DNA of 64,000 bases. Source: Qipengyuania gaetbuli (GTDB lineage Bacteria > Pseudomonadota > Alphaproteobacteria > Sphingomonadales > Sphingomonadaceae). The position numbers and the translations under genes were made by a program. The DNA lies in NCBI RefSeq assembly GCF_009827315.1, contig NZ_WTYF01000004.1:124001-188000 (forward strand). Reading direction: 5' to 3'. The notes beneath the pieces are model-generated. The model had not been told where the DNA came from. It saw only the letters and a program-made list of their open reading frames with translations, and made no database searches. Shown here in pieces: positions 8,310 through 17,885 of the stretch (positions within the stretch are counted from its first letter, which is position 1; each line of letters opens with the position of its first letter).

Positions 8310-9280
8310 GGTTCCAGCACGATCTTCCCGACGATCTCTCCTGCCTCCATCGCTTCGAAGGCTTCGCGCCATCGGGCGAGGGGCAGGGTGCGGTCGATAT
8401 GGGGGCTGATCCGGCCTTCACTTGCCAAGCGCTCGAGTTCCGCGGCGATCCGTTTGGCGCGGTCGGGGAAGCGGCGCGCATATTCCCCGGCCCGCACGCC
8501 GACGACCGAGAACCCCTTGATCAGCGGGATGTTGACCGCGATTTCGGGGATGCGACCGGCGACGAAGCCGACGACCAGTAGCTTCCCGCCGAAGGCGACG
8601 CAGCGGGTGCTCTCGTCGAATACGTCCCCTCCGATAGGATCGAAGACCAGGTCGCATAGCCTGCCACCGGTAAGTTCGGCGACCTGTTCACGGAAGCGGC
8701 CCGTGTTGGGGATTGCCGCGTCCGGAGCGGCGATCCGCTTGAGTGCGGCCAGCTTGTCTTCGCGGTGCGAGGCGGCAAAGACGCGGGCTCCGAGCGCTTT
8801 GGCAAGGTCGCAGGCGGCAAGCCCCACCCCGCCGCTCGCGCCGTGGACCAGCACCGTCTGGCCTTCCTGCAATCCGCCGAGCTCGACCAGGGCGACATAG
8901 GCTGTGTGATAGGCCGCGCCCATGGCCGCTGCTTCGGGAAAGCCGAGGCCCGCCGGGACGGGCCTGAGCGATGAGGCTGGAAGGGCCACGAGACCCGCAA
9001 AGGCGCCGGTTTTCGCGCCGCCCATGACGCGGTCGCCGGATTTGAAGCCGCTGCCTGCATCGGCCTCGACCACTTCGCCTGCCATTTCGAGGCCGCTGAC
9101 GAAGGGCACGTCCGGCTTGAATTGGTAATCCCCGCGGGTCATCAGCAGGTCGGGATAGTTGAGCGAAGCCGCTCGCACCCTGACGAGGACCTGCCCTTCT
9201 TCCCGCACGGGATCGGCGATTTCCTCGATCTGCGTCCCCGAAAGGTCGGGCGACAGCGACCGGACGACGAGTGCCTTCAT
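8306..9280 (-). CDS. NADPH:quinone oxidoreductase family protein (zinc-free MDR)
   Basis: This 324-residue protein is a medium-chain dehydrogenase/reductase of the quinone-oxidoreductase type. It has an N-terminal GroES-like domain (SLNYPDLLMTRGDYQ near residues 40-54) and a Rossmann domain with VLVHGASGGVGLAA near the middle. No zinc-site cysteine cluster is seen. The ATG at 9278-9280 was chosen because the open frame further upstream only shadows gloB. It follows gloB by four bases on the same strand, so the two are probably cotranscribed. The substrate is unknown. Confidence 0.85.
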   Translation of the reverse strand: MKALVVRSLSPDLSGTQIEEIADPVREEGQVLVRVRAASLNYPDLLMTRGDYQFKPDVPFVSGLEMAGEVVEADAGSGFKSGDRVMGGAKTGAFAGLVALPASSLRPVPAGLGFPEAAAMGAAYHTAYVALVELGGLQEGQTVLVHGASGGVGLAACDLAKALGARVFAASHREDKLAALKRIAAPDAAIPNTGRFREQVAELTGGRLCDLVFDPIGGDVFDESTRCVAFGGKLLVVGFVAGRIPEIAVNIPLIKGFSVVGVRAGEYARRFPDRAKRIAAELERLASEGRISPHIDRTLPLARWREAFEAMEAGEIVGKIVLEP

Positions 9281-9284
9281 GGCG

Positions 9285-10040
9285 TCAGAAGTTGTCCTTG
9301 GCTGCCCGGAGCGCTGCGAACGTCTCTGCGGGCGTGCTTCCGCCCCAGCGATCGCGCAATTCCGCGCTGTCTGCGCGCAGGAAGGGATTGGTGACCAGCT
9401 CGCGCGACAGGACCGTGGGGACAGTGGGTTCGCCCTTGGCCCGCTTCTCTTCCACCCGGGCCGCGTAAAGCTGGAGTTCGGTATTGTCGGGATCGGCGTG
9501 CAGCGCGAACTTCGCATTCGATGCCGTATATTCGTGCGCGCAGTAGAGCAGCGTGTTTTCGGGCATCTGCCTGATCCGCTCCAGGCTGTGCCAGAACTGG
9601 TCGGGCTTGCCTTCGAACATGCGCCCGCAGCCAAGCGCGAAGACGCTGTCGCCGACGAAGGCGAGGTCGGCTTCGGGAATGTGATAGGCGATATGGCCGT
9701 TGGTGTGGCCCGACACGTCGATGACGCGTGCGTGCCAGCGGCCCAGTTCGACCTTGTCGCCATTGCCCACGACACGGTCGATCGGGGTCAAGCGCTCGAC
9801 TTCCTGAGGGGCGACAACCTTGGCGCCGGTGGCCTCGACGATGGCCTTGTTCCCGCCGGCATGGTCCGGATGCCAGTGCGTGTTCCAGACCTGCGTGATG
9901 CGCCAATTCTTCGCATCGGCCTGCCTCAGGTATTCCGCACCATCGGGCGTATCGATTGCGGCTGTTTCGCCGCTTTCGGGATCGTGGAGGAGGAAGCCGT
10001 AATTGTCGGCAAGGCAGGGGAACTGGTGAACCTGTAGCAT
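9285..10040 (-). CDS. gloB: Hydroxyacylglutathione hydrolase (glyoxalase II)
   Basis: This 251-residue metallo-beta-lactamase-fold enzyme hydrolyses S-lactoylglutathione to D-lactate and glutathione, the second step of methylglyoxal detoxification. The di-metal signature THWHPDHAGG supplies H55, H57, D59 and H60. Further ligands are visible in DVSGHTNGH and FVGDSVF. The C-terminal substrate domain ends with the usual LRAAKDNF-type tail. The length is typical. A downstream oxidoreductase follows directly. Confidence 0.93.
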   Translation of the reverse strand: MLQVHQFPCLADNYGFLLHDPESGETAAIDTPDGAEYLRQADAKNWRITQVWNTHWHPDHAGGNKAIVEATGAKVVAPQEVERLTPIDRVVGNGDKVELGRWHARVIDVSGHTNGHIAYHIPEADLAFVGDSVFALGCGRMFEGKPDQFWHSLERIRQMPENTLLYCAHEYTASNAKFALHADPDNTELQLYAARVEEKRAKGEPTVPTVLSRELVTNPFLRADSAELRDRWGGSTPAETFAALRAAKDNF

Positions 10041-10074
10041 GGCGGGCAGCCTACGCCCGTTGCCCCCTATAGGA

Positions 10075-10108
10075 AAGGCCCGCCTGCTCGAGTGAGCAAG
10101 CGGGCCTT
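10075..10108 (-). terminator. Terminator hairpin after rpsA
   Basis: AAGGCCCGC (10075-10083) pairs with GCGGGCCTT (10100-10108). The inner arms CTGCTC/GAGCAAG add further pairing. Read on the minus strand it lies about 30 bases past the rpsA stop and ends in TTTCC. It could also serve the opposite strand, but no plus-strand gene leads into it. Confidence 0.75.
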
Positions 10109-10138
10109 CCTGATTACCCTGATGAAGGGAGGAAGAGC

Positions 10139-11842
10139 TTAGTCTTCCTTCTTCTTCAGCGCTTCGCCGAGGATGTCGCCGAGCGAAGCACCCGAGTCCG
10201 ACGAACCGAACTGTGCGACTGCTTCCTTCTCTTCGGCGATCTGGCGAGCCTTGATCGAGAAGGTCGGCTTCTTCGAACGATCGAAGCCGGTGACCATCGC
10301 GTCGACCTTGGCGCCGGGCTGGAAGCGATCCGGACGCTGTTCGTCGCGGTCGCGGCCGAGGTCCGAACGCTTGATGAAGCCGGTCGCGCCGTCTTCGCCG
10401 ACCTGCACTTCGAGACCGCCATCGCGGACTTCGAGCACGGTCACGGTGACGACCTGGTTCTTGCGCAGCGAGCTGCCGGCGCCGGCTTCGGTCGGAGCAC
10501 CCTTTTCGAGCTGCTTCATGCCGAGGCTGATGCGTTCCTTCTCGACATCGACGTCGAGAACGACGGCTTCGACCTGCTCACCCTTGCGGTGCAGGGCGAG
10601 GGCGTCTTCACCCGAGATGCCCCATGCGATGTCCGACATGTGGACCATACCGTCGACGTCGCCCGGAAGGCCGATGAAGAGACCGAATTCGGTGGCGTTC
10701 TTGACTTCGCCTTCGACCTTCGTGCCGACCGGATGGGCTTCGGCGAACTCTTCCCACGGATTGCGCTGGGCCTGCTTGAGGCCGAGGCTGATGCGACGCT
10801 TTTCGCTGTCGACTTCCAGGACCATGACTTCGACTTCCTGCGAGGTCGAGACGATCTTGCCCGGGTGGACGTTCTTCTTGGTCCAGCTCATTTCCGAAAC
10901 GTGGACCAGGCCTTCGATGCCCGGCTCGATTTCGACGAATGCGCCGTATTCGGTGATGTTGGTGACGGTGCCCGACATCTTCATGCCGACCGGGTACTTG
11001 GCAGCGACGCCGTCCCACGGATCCGATTCCAGCTGCTTCATGCCGAGGCTGATGCGCTGGGTGTCTTCGTTGATGCGGATGATCTGGACGGTCACGGTCT
11101 GGCCGATTTCGATCATTTCGCTCGGATGGTTGACGCGCTTGTAGCTCATGTCGGTGACATGGAGCAGGCCGTCGATGCCGCCGAGGTCGACGAAGGCACC
11201 GTAGTCGGTGATGTTCTTCACGACGCCGTCGATCACCTGGCCTTCGGTCAGCTTGTCGATCAGTTCGCTGCGCTGTTCTGCACGGGTCTCTTCGAGGACC
11301 GCGCGGCGCGAGACGACGATGTTACCGCGGCGACGGTCCATCTTCAGGATCTGGAAGGGCTGCGGCATGTCCATCAGCGGGGTGACGTCGCGCACGGGGC
11401 GGATGTCGACCTGCGAGCCGGGCAGGAAGGCCACGGCGCCGTCGAGGTCGACGGTGAAGCCGCCCTTGACGCGGCCGAAGATGCGGCCGTCGACGCGCTT
11501 GCCTTCGCCAAATTCGCTTTCAAGCTTGTCCCATGCAGCTTCGCGGCGAGCGCGGTCGCGCGACAGCATGGCTTCGCCGTCGGCGTTTTCGATGCGGTCG
11601 ACGAACACTTCGACTTCCGAGCCGACTTCGAGGCCGTGCTCGTCTTCGCCGCGCATGAATTCCTTGAGGTCGACGCGGCCTTCGCTCTTCAGGCCGACGT
11701 CGATGTGGGCATAGCCGTTTTCGATGTTGGTAACGGTGCCCTTGACGACACGGCCTTCGAAGCCGCCGTCATCGGCGCCGCCGAGCTGCTCGTCGAGCAT
11801 TGCCGCGAAATCGTCGCGGGTGGGATTGGCTGAGGTTGCCAT
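10139..11842 (-). CDS. rpsA: 30S ribosomal protein S1
   Basis: This 567-residue protein binds mRNA on the 30S subunit and helps initiation on structured or weak leaders. Six S1 (OB-fold) repeats can be traced at roughly residues 30-100, 113-180, 197-270, 283-355, 370-440 and 455-530. The central ones carry the canonical YGAFVDLGG-type and LLHVTDMS motifs. The C-terminus ends in a lysine/acidic tail. The usual cmk-rpsA adjacency is broken here by a small exported-protein gene. A candidate promoter and leader of about 170 bases lie upstream. Confidence 0.97.
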   Translation of the reverse strand: MATSANPTRDDFAAMLDEQLGGADDGGFEGRVVKGTVTNIENGYAHIDVGLKSEGRVDLKEFMRGEDEHGLEVGSEVEVFVDRIENADGEAMLSRDRARREAAWDKLESEFGEGKRVDGRIFGRVKGGFTVDLDGAVAFLPGSQVDIRPVRDVTPLMDMPQPFQILKMDRRRGNIVVSRRAVLEETRAEQRSELIDKLTEGQVIDGVVKNITDYGAFVDLGGIDGLLHVTDMSYKRVNHPSEMIEIGQTVTVQIIRINEDTQRISLGMKQLESDPWDGVAAKYPVGMKMSGTVTNITEYGAFVEIEPGIEGLVHVSEMSWTKKNVHPGKIVSTSQEVEVMVLEVDSEKRRISLGLKQAQRNPWEEFAEAHPVGTKVEGEVKNATEFGLFIGLPGDVDGMVHMSDIAWGISGEDALALHRKGEQVEAVVLDVDVEKERISLGMKQLEKGAPTEAGAGSSLRKNQVVTVTVLEVRDGGLEVQVGEDGATGFIKRSDLGRDRDEQRPDRFQPGAKVDAMVTGFDRSKKPTFSIKARQIAEEKEAVAQFGSSDSGASLGDILGEALKKKED

Positions 11843-12211
11843 ATGTAAGTAGTCCTACGTTCGTTTTGCTACCGGCCACCGGTTTTACCGGGGTCTTTCT
11901 CCGTCTGCCTGTGCACGATTGCACGGGCCGTACGGGGCAAGAGGGCCGTGATCTCCGCGAGGCCGGATGCCGCCGCGAAGGTCCTTTCGATCTCGGAGAT
12001 GTTCGGGACGGGCGCGCGCCTAGTGCAAACCCCTGCGGAAAGCAAGGGAAATGCACCCCTTCGCCCTACAGGATGGAACACGTGGAACACGGTCCAGGCG
12101 GAAAAAGCCCCGACCCGGCAAAGCAGCGTGCAAAGCGCTGGTTTCTGCGGGTTCGTGGCGATCTTTCCGGTCATGGCAGTTGCCCTGCCACGCCTTCGCT
12201 GCTGTAGGAAA
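11843..12211 (-). other. rpsA leader and upstream intergenic region
   Basis: No convincing gene is present between rpsA and the terminator of the upstream gene; the short open frames here lack ribosome sites and family character. The leader just before rpsA has small inverted repeats, for example ACCGG/CCGGT (11871-11883) and GTGCA/TGCAC around 11911-11924. An AGGA lies about ten bases before the ATG. A 9-base direct repeat TGGAACACG occurs twice back to back at 12074-12091. S1 autoregulates through its leader in gammaproteobacteria; whether that happens here is unknown. Confidence 0.45.
12017..12045 (-). promoter_or_regulatory. rpsA: Candidate rpsA promoter
   Basis: On the minus strand, TTGCTT (12040-12045) is followed after 17 bases by TAGGCG (12017-12022) and a GC-rich start region. 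The pattern resembles the candidate rpsF promoter in this window (TTGCAT, 16 bases, TATGTG). Transcription from here would give a leader of about 170 bases. Confidence 0.4.
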
Positions 12212-12246
12212 GCGGGCGCGCCGGCAAATCTCCGCCGCGCGCCCGC
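12212..12246 (-). terminator. Terminator after the small exported-protein gene
   Basis: GCGGGCGCGC (12212-12221) and GCGCGCCCGC (12237-12246) form a perfect 10-bp stem with a 15-base loop. On the minus strand it is followed by TTTCCT. It lies about 15 bases beyond the stop at 12262 and separates that gene from rpsA. Confidence 0.7.
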
Positions 12247-12261
12247 CAGTCCCTCAGATCG

Positions 12262-12633
12262 TCACCACGCGTCGTAGCCGCTGCGCGAATGGTTGGTGGC
12301 GCAATCGGCGAAGCGCGCCTGCAGCTTGGCGGGCGTCGAATTGGGATCCGACAGCCCATCGCGCCAGGCGTCCCATGCCGCGCCGAACTTGGCGGCGTTC
12401 TCGGTCTTGCCGATCCACCAGAACATCGTCTGGTCCTGGTCCTGGATCGGGGTGAGGATGGTGGCCGTATAGCCGTAGGACCGGCCCCACTGGTTGAAGT
12501 CCTTCACGATCGCCATGTACTTACCGATCGGGCAGGTGTCTTTCAGCTTGGTCCCGATGACATCCCAGTGTTCCGCCTGTGCGGGGGATGCGGTCAGGCC
12601 GACCAGGGCTGCAAGGATAAGCATCTTCTTCAT
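12262..12633 (-). CDS. Small exported protein of unknown function
   Basis: This 123-residue protein has a signal peptide that probably cleaves after ASPAQA (residue 20). The mature domain is rich in Trp and aromatic residues (WDVIGTKLKD, MFWWIGKTENAAKF, WDAWRDGL) and has two cysteines (DTCPIG and ADCATN) that could form a disulfide. The ATG at 12633 follows a good GGGAGAG; the open frame upstream has no ribosome site. The family was not recognised. It sits between cmk and rpsA, which are usually adjacent, and ends in its own terminator, so it looks inserted. Confidence 0.7.
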   Translation of the reverse strand: MKKMLILAALVGLTASPAQAEHWDVIGTKLKDTCPIGKYMAIVKDFNQWGRSYGYTATILTPIQDQDQTMFWWIGKTENAAKFGAAWDAWRDGLSDPNSTPAKLQARFADCATNHSRSGYDAW

Positions 12634-12797
12634 AGTTTCTCTCCCGTTGAGGGACAGAAAAAGCGCGGTTCGCACACGTCGCGGGCCGTGTTTCGCTGTC
12701 CTGCAGCGACCCATGCGCGACCTCTTGGCGACCACTTTTACGAAGGCGGCCTATCTGCGCCTGTTGTGCCGGCTTGGCAAGCCTGCTGACCGTTGCC

Positions 12798-13433
12798 TTA
12801 CGGACAGGGCAGCTGGCCGGTCAGCGCGTTCACCGCTTCGAGCGCCGCGGCAAAGGCCTCCTCCCGGTCGAGCGCGCTGGTGTCGATGACCAGCGCATCC
12901 TCTGCCGGGACCAGCGGCGCAACGGCGCGGTTGCGGTCGCGCTCATCGCGGCGGCGTAGATCGTCCTCGATCTCGGCCAGCGTGACGGGCACACCGCGAT
13001 CGCGCATTTCGAGGAAGCGGCGCTGGGCGCGCGCCTCCACGCTGGCAGTGACGAACAGCTTCGCCTCGGCTTCAGGAGCAATCACTGTCCCGATGTCGCG
13101 CCCGTCAAGCACAGCGCCGCCCTTCTGCGTGGCGAAGCTGCGCTGGCGTTCGAACAGCGCCTGCCGTACCGCGGGGTGGACCGAGACGCGGCTGGCGAGC
13201 CCGCCCGTTTCCTCGTCGCGCAAATGCGGGTCGTCCAGCAGGCTGTCGGGAAAGGCGGTCGCGGCAAGCGCATCGCCGCTATCGTCCGGGTCTCCCCCGT
13301 CGAGAAACACCTGCCGCCCGACCGCGCGATAAAGCAGGCCGGTATCGAGATGCGGCAGGCCGAAATGCGCAGCCAGGGCCTTGGCAATCGTGCCCTTGCC
13401 CGAGGCGGTAGGTCCGTCGACGGCGATGATCAT
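12798..13433 (-). CDS. cmk: Cytidylate kinase
   Basis: This 211-residue P-loop kinase phosphorylates CMP and dCMP with ATP. The Walker A motif GPTASGKGT is at residues 7-15. The LDTGLLYRAVG and LDGRDIGTVI segments that bind the nucleoside monophosphate are present, and a lid with RRRDERDRNR follows. The ATG overlaps the stop of the upstream small membrane-protein gene (ATGA). Order and overlaps place it in an aroA-membrane protein-cmk operon. Confidence 0.95.
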   Translation of the reverse strand: MIIAVDGPTASGKGTIAKALAAHFGLPHLDTGLLYRAVGRQVFLDGGDPDDSGDALAATAFPDSLLDDPHLRDEETGGLASRVSVHPAVRQALFERQRSFATQKGGAVLDGRDIGTVIAPEAEAKLFVTASVEARAQRRFLEMRDRGVPVTLAEIEDDLRRRDERDRNRAVAPLVPAEDALVIDTSALDREEAFAAALEAVNALTGQLPCP

Positions 13434-13690
13434 TCGGGCCTGCTGCGCGACTTGAGCGCCTTCCACAAGCCCCACAGCGCGATCGCCGCCCAGAAACCTT
13501 CCAGCACGAGGCTCGGCCAGTTGGTGTGGACCAGTAGCGATACGGTCAGCAGCGCGGCGCCGAGAAGGTTGGTGCCGTGGAGGATGAAGGGGTTCGGCTC
13601 GTCCTTCCATGTCAGATAGGCATAGGCGGCAATGATGCAGGTCATGCCGACGAAGCCGACGGCGGTGTAGATGTCGAAAGCCTCGCTCAC
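13430..13690 (-). CDS. Small CBU_0592-like membrane protein
   Basis: This 86-residue protein has three hydrophobic segments (about residues 8-27, 38-55 and 60-77) and a basic C-terminus. The WKDEPNPFILHGTNLLGA region between helices resembles the CBU_0592 small membrane domain. No function is established for that family. It overlaps aroA upstream and cmk downstream by four bases each, so it is translated as part of that operon. Confidence 0.7.
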   Translation of the reverse strand: MSEAFDIYTAVGFVGMTCIIAAYAYLTWKDEPNPFILHGTNLLGAALLTVSLLVHTNWPSLVLEGFWAAIALWGLWKALKSRSRPE

Positions 13691-14994
13691 GCGGAGGCTT
13701 CTTCCAGCAGCGCCATGAAATTGGGGAAGCTGGTGGCGATAGGCTCGGTGCTGTCGATCTCGACGCCCGCCGCGCTCGCCAGGCCGGCAACCGCCATGCT
13801 CATGGCGATGCGGTGGTCGAGATGGGTGGTGACGGGACCGCCGCCTGCCAGCGGCTTGCCGCCAGTGCCGCGGATGAGCAGGCCGTCCTCGCGCTCCTCG
13901 ACGCTGGCGCCGCCAAGCGACAGCGCGGTTGCCATGGCGGTCAGGCGGTCGCTTTCCTTGACCCGCAATTCGTCGAGGCCGCTGGTGATGGTGGTGCCCT
14001 GCGCCAGCGCGGCGGCAACGAAGAGGACGGGAAATTCGTCGATCATGCTCGGCGCGATGTCGGGATCGACCTCGATACCCGTGAGCTGTGCATGGCGCAC
14101 GCGCAGGTCCGCGACCGGTTCGCCGCCGACTTCGCGTTCGTCGAGGTAGTCGATATTCGCGCCCATCTGCTTCAGCACGCGGAAGATGCCGTCGCGGGTC
14201 GGGTTGAGGCCGACGTTCTCGATCACGAGGTCGCTGCCCGGCACCACGCTGGCGGCCACCGCGAAAAAGGCGGCGGAAGAGGGATCGCCCGGCACGGTGA
14301 TGTCGCAGGGCGTCATGTCGACCGGGCCGGTCAGCGAAATGTGCTTCTCGCCCCCGATCTCTTCAACGCGCACGTCAACGCCGAAACCGCGCAGCATCCG
14401 TTCGGTATGGTCGCGGGTCGGCACCGGCTCGATCACCGTGGTGGTACCGGGGGTGTTGAGGCCGGCGAGCAGCACCGCGCTCTTCACCTGGGCGCTGGCG
14501 ACAGGAAGTCGATAGGTCATCGGCACCGCCGGTTGCAGCCCTTCCATGACCAGCGGCAGCGTGCCGCCGGGGGAAGGGGTGAAGCTGGCGCCCATGATGG
14601 AAAGCGGATCGATCACGCGGCCCATCGGTCGCTTCGACAGGCTGGCATCGCCGGTGAAGGTGGCGGTGATGCCGTGGCTGGCGACGAGGCCCATGAGCAG
14701 GCGCGTCGAGGTGCCCGAATTGCCCATGTCGAGCGCGCCTTGCGGCTGGAGCAGCGTGCCAACGCCCACGCCGTCGACCACCCAGGTATCGCCGTCCTTT
14801 TCTATGCGGGCGCCCATCGCGCGCAGGGCGGTGGCGGTGGAGAGAACGTCCTCGCCCTCCAGCAGGCCGGAAATACGGCTGCGGCCCACGGCCAGCGCGC
14901 CGAACATGAGCGAGCGGTGGCTGATCGACTTGTCGCCGGGCACGCGGATGCGTCCGGTCAGCGGGGTTCGGGGCAGGAAACGGTGTGCGGTCAA
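13687..14994 (-). CDS. aroA: 3-phosphoshikimate 1-carboxyvinyltransferase (EPSP synthase)
   Basis: This enzyme joins shikimate 3-phosphate and PEP in aromatic amino-acid synthesis. The signature PGDKSISHRS at residues 19-28 holds the phosphate-binding lysine and serine. LDMGNSGTSTRLLMG and the C-terminal LRVKESDRL are also present. The best start is TTG at 14994, preceded by GGAAAA, giving 435 residues, which is normal. The frame stays open to an ATG at 15156, but the extra 54 residues look unrelated and run to the edge of the divergent gene. It heads the operon with the membrane protein and cmk. Confidence 0.93.
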   Translation of the reverse strand: MTAHRFLPRTPLTGRIRVPGDKSISHRSLMFGALAVGRSRISGLLEGEDVLSTATALRAMGARIEKDGDTWVVDGVGVGTLLQPQGALDMGNSGTSTRLLMGLVASHGITATFTGDASLSKRPMGRVIDPLSIMGASFTPSPGGTLPLVMEGLQPAVPMTYRLPVASAQVKSAVLLAGLNTPGTTTVIEPVPTRDHTERMLRGFGVDVRVEEIGGEKHISLTGPVDMTPCDITVPGDPSSAAFFAVAASVVPGSDLVIENVGLNPTRDGIFRVLKQMGANIDYLDEREVGGEPVADLRVRHAQLTGIEVDPDIAPSMIDEFPVLFVAAALAQGTTITSGLDELRVKESDRLTAMATALSLGGASVEEREDGLLIRGTGGKPLAGGGPVTTHLDHRIAMSMAVAGLASAAGVEIDSTEPIATSFPNFMALLEEASA

Positions 14995-15165
14995 CGGTTT
15001 TTCCGGTAAGGGAAGGGCACTTGCGCGCGGGTCTTTGACAGTGGCAATGGCTTCTGGCAAGGCGCGCGCGCTGTTGATTCCTGCGCAGCGGGAACCCATC
15101 AATACAATTACGAATTCACACGGCCCTCGCCACAGGCGCGGGGGCGGCAAAGCCAAGGATTACAC

Positions 15166-15507
15166 ATGGTCAAACCGGAATGGGGCACCAAGCGGACCTG
15201 CCCGAAGTGCGGCACCCGCTTCTACGATCTGACGAAGGACGAGCCCGTCCACTGCATCGAATGCGCCGAAGAGTGGTTCCCCGAACCCGTGCTCAAGTCG
15301 AAGCAGCCGATTCTCGCCGAAGAAGAAGCGAAGAAGAAGGACGCCGAAGCCGACGCCGATCTGGGCGGTGACGACGATGACGATCTGGACATCGACATCG
15401 ACGAAGACGATGATTCGCCCGACAATGAAGTCGACCTCGGCGGTGACGACGACCTCGGCGTCGAGACCAAGTCCAAGGGCGACGACGACGACGTCGACGA
15501 AAGCTAA
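15166..15507 (+). CDS. TIGR02300 (FYDLN-acid) family protein
   Basis: This 113-residue protein has an N-terminal zinc-ribbon-like part with C12-x2-C15 and C30-x2-C33 flanking the name-giving FYDL. A very acidic Asp-rich tail runs from about residue 60 to the end. The family is common and almost restricted to alphaproteobacteria, and its function is unknown. It diverges from aroA and is followed by an inverted repeat and tRNA-Ala. Confidence 0.9.
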   Translation: MVKPEWGTKRTCPKCGTRFYDLTKDEPVHCIECAEEWFPEPVLKSKQPILAEEEAKKKDAEADADLGGDDDDDLDIDIDEDDDSPDNEVDLGGDDDLGVETKSKGDDDDVDES

Positions 15508-15522
15508 TTTAGCTGTTGCAAT

Positions 15523-15555
15523 GCGGGAGGCCTGCTTATATTGGGCGCCTCCCGC
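15523..15555 (+). terminator. Inverted repeat after the TIGR02300 gene
   Basis: GCGGGAGGC (15523-15531) and GCCTCCCGC (15547-15555) form a perfect 9-bp stem with a 15-base loop, 16 bases after the stop codon. There is no T-run, so it may stop transcription weakly or protect the mRNA 3' end. A TTGCAA just before it could belong to a promoter for the tRNA. Confidence 0.45.
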
Positions 15556-15600
15556 AAGGGTGGCACGCTCTTTTCAAGGTCGTGTCGTCTGAAATGGTTC

Positions 15601-15676
15601 GGGGCCTTAGCTCAGCTGGGAGAGCGCCTGCATGGCATGCAGGAGGTCAGCGGTTCGATCCCGCTAGGCTCCACCA
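15601..15676 (+). tRNA. tRNA-Ala (anticodon GGC)
   Basis: This is a 76-base cloverleaf with encoded CCA. The acceptor GGGGCCT pairs with AGGCTCC (one G-T), and the D-arm contains TAGCTCAGCTGGGAGAG. The anticodon stem CCTGC/GCAGG encloses ATGGCAT with anticodon GGC. The T-arm contains GGTTCGATCCC. It reads GCC and GCU alanine codons. A TTTT follows directly. Confidence 0.97.
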
Positions 15677-15776
15677 TTTTTACCCGAGTGCGATGGTAGC
15701 AGGCCGTGGCGACGGCTGCGGCTTGCTTCCACCACACCCGGGCACACGTTTGGGTTTCATAGGGGTCTGACCCCAC

Positions 15777-15810
15777 GCTGGCCGACGAGTTCTCGTCCGC
15801 CGGCGTTTTT
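15777..15810 (+). terminator. Strong hairpin with T-run just before ffh
   Basis: GCTGGC (15777-15782) pairs with GCCGGC (15799-15804), and after one mismatch GACGA pairs with TCGTC around GTTC. GTTTTT follows. It lies 45 bases before the ffh ATG and about 100 bases after tRNA-Ala. It either ends the tRNA transcript or acts as an attenuator within a longer leader of the ffh operon. Confidence 0.7.
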
Positions 15811-15855
15811 CGCGTTTATTCGGGCCTCGACGGGTTCGGAAGGAGAAGAACAGAC

Positions 15856-17361
<1,506 letters not shown>

Positions 17362-17399
17362 TCTGATTACCGATATTTACATTCGAAAGGTGAAGTAAA

Positions 17400-17876
17400 A
17401 TGGCAGTTGCAATTCGTCTGTCGCGCGGTGGCGCGAAGAAGCGTCCGTACTACCGCATCGTCGTGTCGGACACGCGCAGCCCGCGTGACGGCAAGTACCT
17501 GGAGCAGATCGGCACCTACAACCCGATGCTGCCGAAGGATTCGGGCGAGCGCGTGAAGCTCGACGAAGACCGTGCACGTCACTGGCTCTCGGTTGGCGCG
17601 CAGCCGACCGACCGCGTCCACCGCTTCCTCGATGCCGCCGGCATCCTCGAGCGTGCGCCGAAGAACAACCCCAAGAAGGGTGAACCGGGCGAAGCCGCCA
17701 AGGAACGTGCCGAAGAAAAGGCCGCCAAGATCGCTGAAGCCGAAGAAGCCGCCAAGGCTGCCGAGGAAGAAGCCGCTGCAGCTGCAGCCGCTCCGGCCGA
17801 AGAAGAAGCACCCGCTGAAGAAGCCGCTGCTGAAGAAGCTCCGGCTGAAGAAGCAGCCGAAGAAAAGGCCGAGTAA
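17400..17876 (+). CDS. rpsP: 30S ribosomal protein S16 with long acidic tail
   Basis: The first 85 or so residues are a standard S16 ([20 protein letters not shown] and so on, with [12 protein letters not shown]). The remaining 70 residues are almost only Ala, Glu, Lys and Pro, making 158 residues against about 80-90 in E. coli. Such tails occur in alphaproteobacterial S16; their role is not known. It lies 38 bases after ffh and nine before rimM. Confidence 0.96.
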   Translation: MAVAIRLSRGGAKKRPYYRIVVSDTRSPRDGKYLEQIGTYNPMLPKDSGERVKLDEDRARHWLSVGAQPTDRVHRFLDAAGILERAPKNNPKKGEPGEAAKERAEEKAAKIAEAEEAAKAAEEEAAAAAAAPAEEEAPAEEAAAEEAPAEEAAEEKAE

Positions 17877-17885
17877 GCCCTTTCG

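Noticed and set aside
8306..9775. One 489-residue protein covering the MDR and part of gloB on the minus strand
   Set aside because: The first 165 residues are an out-of-frame reading of gloB, and the MDR N-terminus MKALVVRSLS begins at 9280.
14995..15156. A 54-residue N-terminal extension of AroA from the ATG at 15156
   Set aside because: The extension lacks family similarity and reaches the divergent gene's leader, whereas a TTG at 14994 gives the normal length.
15516..15770. An 84-residue open frame across tRNA-Ala
   Set aside because: It includes the whole tRNA gene and has no coding character.
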